Assembly: GCA_905221605.1 (NCBI GenBank)
Contig: CAJNDS010000454.1
Coordinates: 64,001-128,000 of the forward strand
Reading direction: 5' to 3'
DNA from: Symbiodinium natans
Lineage: Eukaryota; Sar; Dinophyceae; Suessiales; Symbiodiniaceae
Length of the DNA stretch: 64,000 nt
Shown: positions 52,208 through 63,800 of the stretch, in pieces
How positions within the stretch are numbered: position 1 is the stretch's first letter
How the letters are laid out: each line of letters begins with the position of its first letter
Program-made: the position numbers and the translations under genes
Notes under the pieces: generated by a model
Seen by the model: the letters and a program-made list of their open reading frames with translations, nothing else
What the model was told of the DNA's origin: nothing
The model's database searches: none

Positions 52208-53548
52208 TTATGGGCAATCGCAAGAGCTTCGCCGGTTGTGAACTGCAAGCGAGAAGGACGAAGGAAAACGAGTGCCTCCAGTCTTCACTTCTGCGAGCTC
52301 CCTCTTCACGTCTGCGAGCTTTGCGTCGAGCTCCTTGAGCTCGAGCTCCCTCTTTGCGTCGAGCTCCTTGAGCTCGAGCTCCCTCTTTGCGTCGAGCTCC
52401 TTGAGCTCGAGCTCCCTCTTTGCGTCGAGCTCCTTGAGCTCGAGCTCCCTCTTTACGTCTCTTGCGTCGAGCTCCGTGATGCGAGCTGACAAGGCATCAA
52501 TCTCGTTGAAAAAGATCTCTCCTGCCACAAACCTCCTGAAGTCGCGAAGCTCCTCGTCGCTCATCTTCTGCTGCTCGGACCACACTCGCTCCATGCAAAG
52601 GGTCACACCTTCTTTCAAGCCAAACTTCAACCTGGCTACGCAAAGGTCTGCTATCTGCTGCACCGATGCCAGATCGGGGTGTTGAGCCCCAATCATGATG
52701 GCCCCGAAGAAGACAGTCACCTTGCCGGCAATCTCACGATCTGACCCCGCCAGCAAGCCTCGCTTTGACTGACCGCTGCTGGTGGCCAGAAAATCGGCCC
52801 ACTGCACTCCTGGTGGCTGAAAGGATGTGCTGCCTTCAGGATTGCAAGTCAACAGAAGGTTCGTGGGAGTCGGGTCCGGCATGTGGAAACTCAGGCCTAT
52901 CATAAGGAGCATATCGTGCACGTACGAGTACAAGAGCCCCAACAGCCGACCGCGTGTGACAGCACCGGCACAATTGCACAGCCCAGTCATCCAGTCCTGG
53001 ACTGTGCAATTCACCTGCTGCCTCACTTCCAGATGCACCTTTGCGTCTGGGAGGTCAACGTGCTCGATGCAGAGGCTGCACGCCGAGTTTGGGAGAAAGA
53101 CCCCAAAACACATGGATTGCAGACTGGCTGCCTTGACGCCAATCTCAGCACCTCTGACAACTGTCTCTTCCGGCATCGCAAGCAAGAACTTGTTCGCGGC
53201 GCGCAGGACCTGTGACGCCATCTCTCTCGCCTTCTCATCCCCACGTGGTACGGGAGCAGTCAGCACAGCATCTGCCATCTTGGAAGAGTTATACTTGTGA
53301 GAAAGAGTCGAGCTAACAAAGACAGCCATGCCGACAGGGCAATCCTTGCTCTTCAGGAAGGCCGTTGTGCCACCCGCGAAGCTCTGCTCGGCATCCAATG
53401 TGCAGTGGGACCACTTTGTCAGCGAAGCGTTGCACCTGGGGCAATCCTGCCCGCCTGTTCCGCACACAGCCTCCTTTGCCAGTGGTAGACGATCATCCGC
53501 GCACAAGACAGCGAGAGCGAGCGCGGCGGCCACGACGCGACGCCACAT
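52208..53548 (-). CDS. Secreted Cys-rich protein with hendecad coiled-coil repeats
   Basis: 446 codons from an ATG at 53548. Residues 1-18 are a signal peptide (VVAAALALAVLC). The body is Cys-rich with paired Cys (CPRC, CSLC, CNC) and N-glycosylation sequons (NAS, NSS, NCT). A hydrophobic stretch (GRLLGLLYSYVHDMLLMIGL) may be a membrane helix. Near the end four copies of KRELELKELDA, an 11-residue charged coiled-coil unit, are encoded by a 33-bp minisatellite. The last ~20 residues of the open frame may be intron: a GC donor (CTGGAG|GCACTC) precedes them. The gene lies at the inner edge of the left inverted-repeat arm, and its downstream exon falls inside the arm. Family not recognised. Confidence 0.65.
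   Translation of the reverse strand: MWRRVVAAALALAVLCADDRLPLAKEAVCGTGGQDCPRCNASLTKWSHCTLDAEQSFAGGTTAFLKSKDCPVGMAVFVSSTLSHKYNSSKMADAVLTAPVPRGDEKAREMASQVLRAANKFLLAMPEETVVRGAEIGVKAASLQSMCFGVFLPNSACSLCIEHVDLPDAKVHLEVRQQVNCTVQDWMTGLCNCAGAVTRGRLLGLLYSYVHDMLLMIGLSFHMPDPTPTNLLLTCNPEGSTSFQPPGVQWADFLATSSGQSKRGLLAGSDREIAGKVTVFFGAIMIGAQHPDLASVQQIADLCVARLKFGLKEGVTLCMERVWSEQQKMSDEELRDFRRFVAGEIFFNEIDALSARITELDARDVKRELELKELDAKRELELKELDAKRELELKELDAKRELELKELDAKLADVKRELAEVKTGGTRFPSSFSLAVHNRRSSCDCP
52326..52457 (-). repeat. 33-bp coding minisatellite
   Basis: Four copies of a 33-base unit containing GAGCTCGAGCTCAAGGAGCT on the minus strand, in frame, each giving one 11-residue coiled-coil repeat. Confidence 0.9.
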
Positions 53549-54127
53549 GGCTGCTCACAAACACTGGGGCTGTGCTATCGCGGAACTTCAATTGTCCAGC
53601 TTGTTGTGTTTTGTGGGGCCAATCGGGCCGGCACCGAAACAAATCCCATGTGTGACGATTTTCCAACATTCGCTCTACAAGAAACCAAACGAGAGCGGCA
53701 GACAGGACTTTGATGAGCCTGCACCACAAACTGGAGGACATAGAACTACACTGCATGGCACCGTTTCGGGGCAACGCGAAGAAAACGACAAACGCCAGTG
53801 TGGAAAAAACAAAAGCTTGCCCCGAACGAGTCCATCCAAACTGCTTTTGGGAAAAGGAGAGTTGCGGGTGAAGCCACGACTCAAAAATGGGCTAAGTGTG
53901 CCAAATGACCACGTACACTTCGAACCCCATGAAGCAAAACACCATGCTTTGCGGAACACTTGAGCTTTTGACATGCTTTTCTTCACAGGGAGGTTTTGAG
54001 GCAGGTCCGCCAAGGTTTAGCACATCTTCAGAGAGGGCCCAGCTTCAGCCCCCAGAACCCCCAATCCCGACCAGGCTGCCTGCGAGTTTCCCCAGCAACC
54101 CTGAACTCGACGGGCACTCGCAATGCG
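53549..54127. other. Upstream flank of the secreted-protein gene
   Basis: No coding frame. Would contain the promoter of the minus-strand gene if it is expressed. Confidence 0.4.
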
Positions 54128-54262
54128 GGGGCTCGACGATGCGGCGACGGTGCGACGGCGGGCGGCAACGACGGCGGGCGACGCGACGGCGAAACGGGCA
54201 CGTCGACGACGACGGGTGACGACGGCGACGACGCGGCGATGATGCGGGGCACGGACGCTCGA
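54128..54262. repeat. CGA/CGG trinucleotide-rich tract
   Basis: Imperfect (GACGACGG)-type repeats, very G/C-rich; open in several frames for that reason only. Confidence 0.8.
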
Positions 54263-54604
54263 TGGTGCGGTCGGCTCGGACGATGAGCTCGACGGACGAC
54301 GCTCGCCTCGGACGATGCAACGAAGGTGACCGCAGCGCTGACAGTAAGTTGAAATGCACGGCCGAGCGGGAGAGAAGGGATGCTACGGGGTTAGGGCGGC
54401 AAAGCACTGCAGGGCAGCTGTGGATCAAACCTACTGCGAGGACGAAGCGGGTTAGGGTGCCCTGAAACAAAACCACACCCAAAAACAAAAACAACGCTCA
54501 AGCAAACTGTTACGAGACTACTGCTACAAAGCAAAACCGAGGAATAAATCCATGAACACGCCGCCGCTCCAAGCAAACCCCTTTGCGCCCCGACACCCAA
54601 AAAA
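54263..54604. other. No gene seen
   Basis: Short flank between the CGA-rich tract and the minisatellite. Confidence 0.5.
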
Positions 54605-54950
54605 GGGGCGAGACAAGCGAGACATTGAGACAAACTCCCTTCTACCAGCCCGGGCCCCCGAGACGAGGGATGCAAGCGAGACATTGAGACAAACTCCCTT
54701 TTACCAACCCGGACCCCACAGAGAGATGAAGGAGCAGGACAAACTCCCTTCTGCCAGCCCGGGCCTGTCAAAGAGACGAGGGAGACAAGCGAGACAGTGA
54801 GACAAGCGAGACAGTGAGACAAACTCTTCTACCAGCCCGGGCCCCCCGGACAAACGGGGAGACAAGCAAGACAAACTCCCTTCTACCAGCCCTCCAGAAA
54901 GACGAGGGAGACAGCGAGACATTGAGACAACGGCTTTGTCTCGTTTTCTC
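54605..54950 (+). repeat. ~60-bp minisatellite with nested 16-bp repeats
   Basis: Five to six units combining GAGACAAGCGAGACATTG with ACAAACTCCCTTCTACCAGC and CCGGGCCCC; the GAGACAAGCGAGACAGT part is itself duplicated in one unit. Confidence 0.85.
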
Positions 54951-55328
54951 GCTTGTCTCACCAGGATCTGTCCCGCCTACATGCCCACGGGCCCAATCGC
55001 GCTCATCCTAAACGCCCGCGGGATAGCCACAGGCTCGCGCCCAAATACCCACAAAAATCGTGCACTCGCCACAGTCCGGCGCGAAGACCCGGCAAAGCCT
55101 TTTTTGACCCGCGGGTGGAGCCGGCTGTGCCGCTTTAGCCGGCTTAGCAATTGCGTTGAAAATCGGGGGCGCGGCTGGTCCGCGCCCGGCGATTCCCTGT
55201 GGCTGTGCTCGACCCATCCTAAACCCTGACTACGTTCCGAGGCTTGCACCGTTGGGGAACGGGGACGGGCGAGCTGGGCGCTGCATGGCATGTAAGGTCC
55301 ATGGGAGTTTGGAGTGAGAAATGGCGCA

Positions 55329-55460
55329 ATGTCGGAATCGCTGCAAACACAACGTGCCGGCCACAAACAAGCCGAAGACAATCTTGCCGCCGTGAACCAC
55401 TTCCTGGAGTCCGCTTTCCGAACGGCCTGGACTCGCCGTGGCTCTTCAATCCGCGCATAA
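55329..55460 (+). CDS. Small plus-strand ORF or first exon
   Basis: ATG at 55329, 43 codons: MSESLQTQRAGHKQAEDNLA, then AVNHFLESAFRTAWTRRG. Soluble helical composition. It may be a 5' exon of the segment at 56067, using a GC donor near its end. No family recognised. Confidence 0.3.
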   Translation: MSESLQTQRAGHKQAEDNLAAVNHFLESAFRTAWTRRGSSIRA

Positions 55461-56066
55461 CCTGCACCGTGACATTCAGAACATGCCGGGATACTTGAAT
55501 CATGCGCTCGCTCTGGATGATTACAATAGGGCAGGTGTGGATCGAAGACGATGCGGGAGACTCCACGGCCCGACGGGAGCGAAGATGGGCGAGCAGGAGT
55601 TGCCCGGCAGGCCGCCGCTGTCACATGCAAGTTACTGCTGGGCACCATGTTGTAGATGATGCAGCAGGCCCTAGCCAACATGGCAAACAAAAACGACGAG
55701 AACAACCTGAACTTGACATTCGCTGTGTCCAATTGAACACTGCAGAAACAGCTGAAATATGCAACTGGCCAAGGTCCTCTGCGACTGGGCAGCCAGGGCA
55801 GCCAAGGTTTGATGGGCCAGGCAATGGGCATCCAGGCGGACCAGAGTCTCTGCACCTTTGCCACGTCGGAGGTGCACTCGCCAGCCCATAGACGACGCGG
55901 GCACGGCCACGCGGCTCGTGACCAATGCCATCTCCACGCGTAGGGCACGGAGTCTCTCCATCACGGGCGGCTTGCGAGGCACCATCGTCAACAGGGCGGC
56001 ACGCATCCGCACACAACAGGAGCTCATCGGCGGCAGCACGGGCTTGCAGGCACAGGGAACCTGCAG

Positions 56067-56222
56067 GTGGTCGAGGAGCTGCAGCAGGTCTTCGCCGCCG
56101 TGGCGCCCAAGTGGTACCGGCGGATCGAGGGCAGCCAGAAGCGCACGCTCGGCTCCATCGCGAACGAGGTCCAGAAGACGGGGCCCGTGCAGGCGCTGTG
56201 CGGCAAGCTTGTGGACGAGGAG
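56067..56222 (+). CDS. Probable plus-strand exon at the right-arm border
   Basis: Preceded by an acceptor (GAACCTGCAG). It reads VVEELQQVFAAVAPKWYRRI, then EGSQKRTLGSIANEVQKTGP and VQALCGKLVDEE, strongly protein-like with G/C-rich third positions. It stops making sense where the right arm of the inverted repeat begins, so the gene may have been cut by the rearrangement. Family not recognised. Confidence 0.45.
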
Positions 56223-56371
56223 CTCAGTCGGGGAGCTCGTGACATTGGATTATCCCATCATCCTATCACATGAAATGGAAAGTCGCTCGTGCACTCGAGA
56301 ACATCCCCTTACCGACACCAGGCCTGCCGCTCTCCTTGGATTTGTAACTTGATGCCTGTTTAGGAGAGATA

Positions 56372-59135
56372 CCAGCTTTGGCGTTCTGCGAGGCTCTGCA
56401 GGCACGACCTCAACGTCATCCGTCGTCTGGGTGCGGGAGCTGACCCGCAAGGACTCTGCTGTGTGAGAGCAAATGCCAGTACTTGGAGTGCGAGGTATCA
56501 GTAGCATTCAGTAGCTGAGTCTAGGGTTGGGGCATGGCTGTTTGGACGCTCGCCCGGCGCACCATCGTCGGCAGGGGGCGGAGATTGGGGGCACACGTCC
56601 GTTCGTGGACAGGGGAGGGGCTTCGGGAAGCGGTTCGGGGCTGGGAGTTTTGGCTGTTCCTTGCTGGATTTTCAGTTTGCTGTCGGTTCATGTCTGCCAC
56701 AGTTTTGACCCGATGACTTGAAGAAGGCCCTGCGCTTGGATTTTGCACGTGGATTTAGCTCGTCCTGTCTTTGGAGTTGTTTGCAGATGCGCGATGAAAA
56801 CAGTGAAGTTTAGAGTGTCCATGTTTGCACCTCTCGCAACCCATGAAATCAGGCAATGAAAGCGGAGAAGGAACTGTCCAGAATCCTTTGTTTATCGCTG
56901 CAGGCAATCGACCCTTCCTTGTCTCCGTATCAAGCGTCCAAGATCGGCATTTACAGCCAGAAGGAGGACTTTTCATGTCTCCCCTAGCCCTCCCTGTGCC
57001 GCGTCTCAGCGTGACTTCGCAGGACAAGGACTGGGTGAAGGAAGACACGATGTCAGCAAGACTGCGAGACGCAACTGAGCCCAGCGCTTGGTTTCGACGC
57101 CTTTTCAGCTTAGGGGTTTTGCCGCCGCCCCGCTCGCAGGGCAAATTGCTATGGGTTCGCGCTGCCACCAGCGGACGACGTATAAGTTGCGCGCGTGTGC
57201 CTCAGCGCCGGAGTTTGAGCGCTGCGAACTTGCATCCGTCCTTGTTGCGTGAGCTTCTCGGCTCTGAGGTAGCAAGCATCACTGACGTTTTTTTGCGCTG
57301 CGGCTTTGCTTGACTTCCAGGATTAGCAGACAGCAGTTCAACGCTCACATTCTTTGAGCAGGCTACGGCGTTCAAGTTTTCAAGTCAAGCGGGGCGTGCA
57401 ACGGGTACAGGACCAGCGACACAGATGCCAGTGCTGGTCAGAAGCAGTTTCACAGAGGCGCTCTTAGTCGTGCTTAAGTGCATAGACGCGATCAATCCAT
57501 TTGAAGAAAGCTGGGGGAAGAGCGCTTGCATTGCTTTGCTCCGCCAGTACTTCAACTTTGAGTCTTACTTGTTAGCATGATTTTTCTGGCTGAATCGTGA
57601 ATGAAATTGGAGAGTCCGTGCTCGCAGCTGCGCGTGCGGGCTCTGGGTTTGACTCGTCAACCTTGCGACGTGCATGATGCAAATCGTCGGTGTGGCCATG
57701 TTTGCAAGTGACGTGCTTCGTACGTGCAGCAAATAGTGAACGATCTCTACTTCGAGGCCACACCAGTTCTATGTTAGCCTGCTTGTCCAGCTGGCTGCTT
57801 AAACAATCTGCATCCTTTGTTGTCTTGAGCCTTTCGCACGCGCAAGGAAACATAAGCCGCTGCTGAAAGATAAGCGGGTGCAGCGTCAGCGATGAAGGGC
57901 GCACTCCTTTGCACTGCAGTCTGACACCACTCATCGCTATGGCCCTTGTCACTGATCAGTGTCTCACACAGACAGCTACGGCGACCGGAGGCAAGCGACC
58001 GCGAGCAAAACAGGAAGGATTCGCCACTCAACGGCATTGAGGCTAACCAGCAGTTAGCCGCAACAAAACTAGCAAACAAAACTGAAACATCAAATCTGAG
58101 AATACAGATTTTGAATTGGATTAGAAACACAACATAGAACTTTTTACGCTGTGACACGCATCCGCCCGATGGATCCCGCACCTCACATCTTCCGTCGTAA
58201 CGCACGGATCTTGCAATCGAGCTTGTTTGACACGTAGTGACCGTTACAGCAGCATCACGACGAACAGAGGCGAATCGTAAAAGCACTGCAAACCACACGG
58301 CGTGAAGAACACAACAACACGTTGCTGACACAGGTTTTCCAATTCCTCGTCGAGCTGGTCCCTCACCCTGAGAACGATGCACTCAGCGACGCAGGCGATC
58401 GGCAAGCCCCGGAATCAAAACCGAGTGAGCTCCGGATCAAACCGAGCGAACCCCGGAATCAAGCCGAGCGAACCGCGGAATCACAGTGGCGATTCAGTGG
58501 CGACTCAGTGGCGACTCTGTGGCGCCACTGCTGCCCAACCACCCTCACTCTGCACTGCTGCCCTGCCACTCCGCAACTAAGTCACAACACAACGCTGTTG
58601 CTGCTGCCCTGCCACGCTGCCCTGCCACTCACTGCCCGCATTGTTGTGTCATAAGTCATAATTGAGTCATCTTGAATCATTATTGAATCAATATATTAAG
58701 TCATTATTAAGTCATTATTGAGTTTTTGATGGGCCGTTGAAGGAGCTGTTTTGCAGCGAAGTTGAGCGTTTTTCCACGTTAAAACACACATCCCTGCAGA
58801 CTTACTTAGGTTGAAGGTGCTGTTTTGGAGTTGAGCGTTTTTTCCACCAAAAAAAACATGCGCTGCGATTTTGCTTTGGCGTTTTTGAGCGTTTTGGCTG
58901 AAAAAACCCATAAGCCTGCTCGGATTGAAGGTGCTGTTTTTGGAGCCAAGTTGAGGGCTTTTTTTCAATGAACACCTTCTTCTTACTCAGGTTGAAGGTG
59001 GTTTTGGAGCCAAGTTGAGCTTTTTCAGCAATGAACACCTTCTTCTCACACATCTCTTACTCAAAGAGCCGTTTTGGAGCGTTTTTTGTCCAAAAAAAAA
59101 AACCCTAAGCTTACTTTCTATATGATTGTGAGTAC
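56372..59135 (-). repeat. Right arm of large inverted repeat
   Basis: About 2.8 kb, reverse complement of 48197-52203. It lacks the 310-bp exon-bearing segment (junction AAGTCATC/GGGTC near 56710) and most of the left arm's minisatellite expansion. Its outer end keeps the ATATAGAAAGTA(G/A)GCTTA block that also bounds the left arm. Confidence 0.85.
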
Positions 59136-59575
59136 ACCAGAAGCATTCATTTCCCACAACGGCAACCAGAAAGGACGTGCAAAGCATTCATTTCCCTGAA
59201 GGCCGCCGACCCTGTCAGTGAACAGGGCGGGGTGAAGAGCAGATCAACCCAAAACGCTCGTGAGCAGCAAGCCGAAGCAACACTGCAAGCTGAAGCAGCG
59301 CGGCTCCACACTCTGGTCATTTCCTCCCAGAGACGTAAAAGGCCAGAGTTGCGGACGAGACAACTGCAAGGGTTTCTGCCTGGGTGCAGCAACTCCCCTC
59401 CGACTGTGCCCTTCTACCGGTTTCCCCACCAAGATCTGTGGCTACAGGCAAGACACACCCGGCCAACTTTATCTGAGATCTAGGGGCCCTGGATTGCACA
59501 GCCGCTCCCACCTGCGGGTGAACAGTTGCCTCCATGCCAGCACCAACCAGCATTAGGACCGGCAGCATTGGATCG
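59136..59575. other. No gene seen
   Basis: Between the right arm and the smaller foldback. No coherent frame. Confidence 0.5.
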
Positions 59576-60157
59576 ATTGTGAGATTGAGAGAGAGCATCC
59601 CATCAGCGGATTGACAATACAAGGTGCTTACTAAAGTTAAGACCCACCAGGACCGGATGCGCCTCTACCATGTGCTCAAAGAAGGTAAAAACAATGGCAA
59701 TAAAGCCAGATTGAGATCAAGTCGGAAGGCCATGTTTTCTAGGAGGAGCGAAAGAAGTTCAGAGTCGAGGAGGAACCACTCCGTGTGTGCAGGGTGTGAG
59801 GGTAAACCCTTGGACCAACAGCGGTCACCCTGGGCAGCTACGAGGTTTTTTCTTTGCGTTCTTGAACGCCTCTAGGTTCCTTCCAGCCGAGAATGGCACC
59901 GGTGCGCCACGAGTGCAAGAGTACCAGTTGAAGCTGGACAGTTTGGATGTATGCTCAAGTACACCATGCATTGCTCCCCTACACGACGAAGAGTGGTACC
60001 TCCTCGACTCTACCCAACTCGGCGCTGAACTTCTTCTGCTTCTCCTGAAAACATGACCTTCCGACTTGAGATCAATCTGTCTTTAGTGCCTTCCCTTCTT
60101 TGAAGCACATGGTAGAGGCGCATCCGGTCCTGGAATGCTCCCTCTCAATCTCACAAT
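59576..60157. repeat. Foldback (inverted repeat with ~200-base loop)
   Basis: Left arm 59576-59785 and right arm 59988-60157 pair over blocks such as CCAGGACCGGATGCGCCTCT, ACCATGTGCT, CTCAAGTCGGAAGG(C/T)CATG and GTCGAGGAGG. The left arm holds about 50 extra bases (near 59605-59650). It lies just downstream of the LINE-like element. Confidence 0.8.
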
Positions 60158-60244
60158 GCATCCAAGTGTGCACGAATGAAGACCGTGCCAGCCAGCTGCA
60201 GAATGCAAAAGGCGATACTGGACTCCACGGTGCAGACTTTGTTG

Positions 60245-60800
60245 TCATACGAGAAGAAGGTGGGCATCTTTGACAGGTTTCAACTCAACAATAAGTGGAG
60301 TACCTGCAGGGATTGGCCTTAATGCCGTCACTTTAAGGTGCAGATTGCCGCAATGACACATTTTAGGCCATAGAGCAACATTAGGGACGCCAAGGGTCTG
60401 TTGATACATAGCAAGCAAGTAATGCTGTGCATCTAATGTTGCTAAGACATCCCCTATATTGGCATTCCTGGGGGAGACGGTAACACCTTGGCGCTTGCTT
60501 TAATTAAGGCAGAAAGGGGATGCTTGACCTCAATATGGAGTCCTCCATCGTTGCAACAGGGCTTGCAGCGTTCCGTGTCAACCCACCATGCCGGTAATGC
60601 TTTGGGAAGTAACATCCTCGGGATGGTATTCCAAAGACGTGACGCGAGCTTGGGTATGTTACTGATGTGTTTTGCCCGTTGCGGTGTCTCACACCATCCA
60701 GGGTGCCAGGTGCATTGCTGTTCCATAGTATATCTTCTTATGGTCGCAATCCATGCTACTAGGACGGCACAGAATTTCTTGTCAATCCCTCCCTCAACAT
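60245..60800 (-). pseudogene. Frameshifted C-terminal part of the LINE-like polyprotein
   Basis: After a frame change near 60800 coding sense continues as ALPKINVEGGIDKKFCAVLV and AWIATIRRYTMEQQ. Near 60470 it shifts again into a frame too short to stand out alone: NIGDVLATLDAQHYLLAMYQ, then PKMCHCGNLHLKVTALRPIP and IVELKPVKDAHLLLV, ending TGA at 60247-60245. The regular composition shows these are remains of one C-terminal domain of about 190 residues. No endonuclease motif is recognised. Confidence 0.6.
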
Positions 60801-63800
60801 TGATCTTAGGAAGGGCGTGTGACACAGGGAGTCAAACGAGGCAGTGCCAGCATATCCCAATGTGACTAGGACAATAAAGAGGGAGGCTTTGGTGACCACA
60901 CAAGCCGTAAGCCAATGCTCTGTTGTGTTTGCTCCTAGCCCACAGAGCAGGCAGTGGCTTTGGATGAAAGTACACTGGTGCTCATTGGGTATAGCTGCTC
61001 TGTAAGTAATAGTTCTAGCCGGAGCACCAGGCATTGCCGCACATTGCAGGAGTGGTGCTTGGTTAACATCACAGCAAGGCAGCGTGCAGCTGATGGCACG
61101 GGCAAGGTCATCAGGGCAGCTTTGGTTGAGATGACAGAGTTTGCAGACTGGCATGCTGCCGAACCCATTGTCATACCAGAGCTCTTTCCCTGTTTGTTTG
61201 CGTAGGCAGACTCTACATTGCTCGTCCCTAGAGGCATATTGCCTGTACACAAAATATGCATCGGCTTCTTCAACAATGGCCCATCTAAGTGCGTAGCAAC
61301 GAGTGACATCCGAAGCCACGTTCTTTGGCGGGAGGTTTAGCGCAAGCAAAATGGCACATAGCTGTCTCTCATGTGCATGGTTCGCAACTTTTTGTCGAAG
61401 ATATCCTTGCGCCTGAACACAAGCAGCATTGCGCAACACTGCTCTAAGCGCAATTTGCGCCTGCTTGAGCTTGCGACCGCCTGAGTGAGGGCTCACTCGA
61501 GGCAGCGCAGCAGATAGGGCATCATGGCACTTGCTTTTGAACTGCTCAATGATTGGTGAGTCTCCTAAGGAGACTGATTTCTGAATGGCTTGCCTGGCTT
61601 GCACAAGCAACGAATGGTAGAAGGGAAGGTTGGCCGCATGCGCATTTTCAAGGTCATGCAGGATAACGTTTAAAGCCCATTTGCCTCTCCAGCGCAGCAG
61701 TAGGCCAACTTTAGATAATATGGCGCCTATCTCAGGATCCATTGCCCTAGGCGCTTTGATAAAATCAAAAACGCCCGCCATATGTTTGGCCTGAATCCAG
61801 GGACGCCTCAAAATAGTTGAGCTGGCAATAGCTAGTGCTTTGAGCATATGCCTTTTGGTGAAGGCGTACAAGGAATTGCAGAAAAGAGGGCAAGAGGCAA
61901 TGAAGGCCGTATGGAATTGAATCCTGGCAGGCATTGATGCAGTAAGGGAAAGAGCTTGTTTATTCCTTCTCAACATATTGCACAAGGCCTTATCAAGGAT
62001 CAGCATGCGCAAGGAAACATCTGACATTTTCCTTTGTCCAACCCAATGGATTTCATCAATAGACGTTGCTTGCTCCCATTCATATTTTGACATGCGGCCA
62101 CGCAGGATAAAGCCCAACATTGTTGCAGTCTCAGCAATAATCTTAGACCCCCAAGGCGTCATGTCGAGGAGAAGGATATCAGCAGTTTTGAAGGGCTTGT
62201 TGGTAAGAATAGAAGTTTTGCATTTGCATTTGCAAGGCGATGCAATAATGCAAGCCAACAAAGCCTGGAAATTTTGCTGTTGTGTGCACATGCAAAGCAG
62301 CATATCGCTAGACAGGACGTAGCATTTGCTTCCGCTTACTAAGAGCAGTCCGTGTCGCACGTCAAGCCTAGTCAAGGACATCCTCATTGCTTGGTCGAGG
62401 CTGTAGATGTTCTGTTGAAGCAGTAAGCGCAAGGCTTGATGCAATGAGGGACCTCCAATGGTGAGAGTATTGCTCGGTGGAAGCTGTTTGGACTCAATCC
62501 AAGCGACACCAAATTGGGCTATGCATGCTCTGACATCCCCAGGGAGAACCTGTAAAGAAATAAACCCTGCTTGGAAGCATTGGTGACGGAGAACTTGTAA
62601 CCCCGCGCTGTGCACTGGTTCGAAAGTTCTTTGTGCCTTTTCCACCCAATGCAGGCCTTTGGAGGCAGCGCTGTTATCGTCCATGTAAGCCGTTAGTCTT
62701 ATGAAGGAAGAAATGTCGTGCAGCGCCCAAATCAAGGGATCTAAGGCGAGACAGAAAAGGACAACAGAAGTCGCCCTTCCCATAGCAAGGCCTTGGTGGA
62801 TGGAGATAGGCTCGAGCAAGAAACCTTGCACTTTATGCTGGGTGCGCCTCCCAAACATAAGGTGGATGACGTAAGCTTTGATCCAGGCAGGGGCAGCTCT
62901 TGCCGCTAAGCACTGTAGTACCCACCAGGGATTCACCCGTTCAAAGGCCTTGGCAAAGTCGGAAAGCATGACTGTGTACTGGGCATCTTTGAGCTCCAAG
63001 TAGTGTTGCATTTGGGCATAATTTGCCTGTGGTTCTTTGAAGTGATTAAGAAGAGCCTGGGCAGGATGTAGCGAGTCTTTGAAAGACTCAGCAAGGACAG
63101 CGTAGATTGCGGAGTCAATGATTCGATCACAAGTATCGGGCATGTCTAGTGGCCTGTAGTTGTCCGCGTACGCACCCTTGTCTGCCTTGGGAATGAAGAC
63201 TAAGGCCTGAAGCGGATGATCAGCTTGAGACAAGCACATCTCCCACATATGATCCCCAAGTAAGTTGGCAAAATAACTCGGATTTTGCCTATAGAAGGCA
63301 TAGGGCACACCATCGGGACCCGGGGAAGAATCCTTGGTGGTAATAATGGCCTTGAAGATGATGCTTTCATCTGGTAAGTCAGCCGGCACGAAGGGGGCCC
63401 TTTGCGCATATGGCTGTAGGAGTTTGTCCCACTGGTTATCGTATTGACAAGGGAAGTGGTGCCAAAAGGCTCTAGTTGCCCTTAGTGCAGCATCAAACTG
63501 ACTCATAGATGTGATCAGCTGGCCATTTTCGCTTCTGACCTGTTGCGAATCGATGATTCGAGGGCAGATCTTCCTGAAGGCCTGCCACTTAATTTTAGAC
63601 TTATCAACCTGCAAATCTCTTTGAGCAACCAGGGAACGAAGACTTGGTGAGGGGGCGGTTTTCAGCTCTGCACCAAGGTGTAGCCGATTAAGCGCTTCCT
63701 GAAGCCAATGTCTCGGGAGCTCGGCTGAACCATTACCTGACGGCGTGAAAGGGGGTATGGTGATATGCCTGGCTAAAGATGTGACGGTGCTTGCGTTGAC

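Larger units (their letters stand above)
54951..56371. other. Spacer of the inverted repeat, with possible plus-strand exons
   Basis: A long minus-strand open frame (54977-55948) lacks protein-like composition and is treated as chance in G/C-rich DNA. Two plus-strand segments (listed separately) look more like coding sequence. Confidence 0.4.

Noticed and set aside
55430-55480. CSECHGAGY peptide resembling a DnaJ CxxCxGxG motif (minus strand)
   Set aside because: Only one copy, whereas a DnaJ zinc domain needs four, and no J-domain is near.
54977-55948. 324-codon minus-strand open frame
   Set aside because: Composition is not protein-like, it lacks splice or start context, and it lies in G/C-rich DNA where long chance frames are common.
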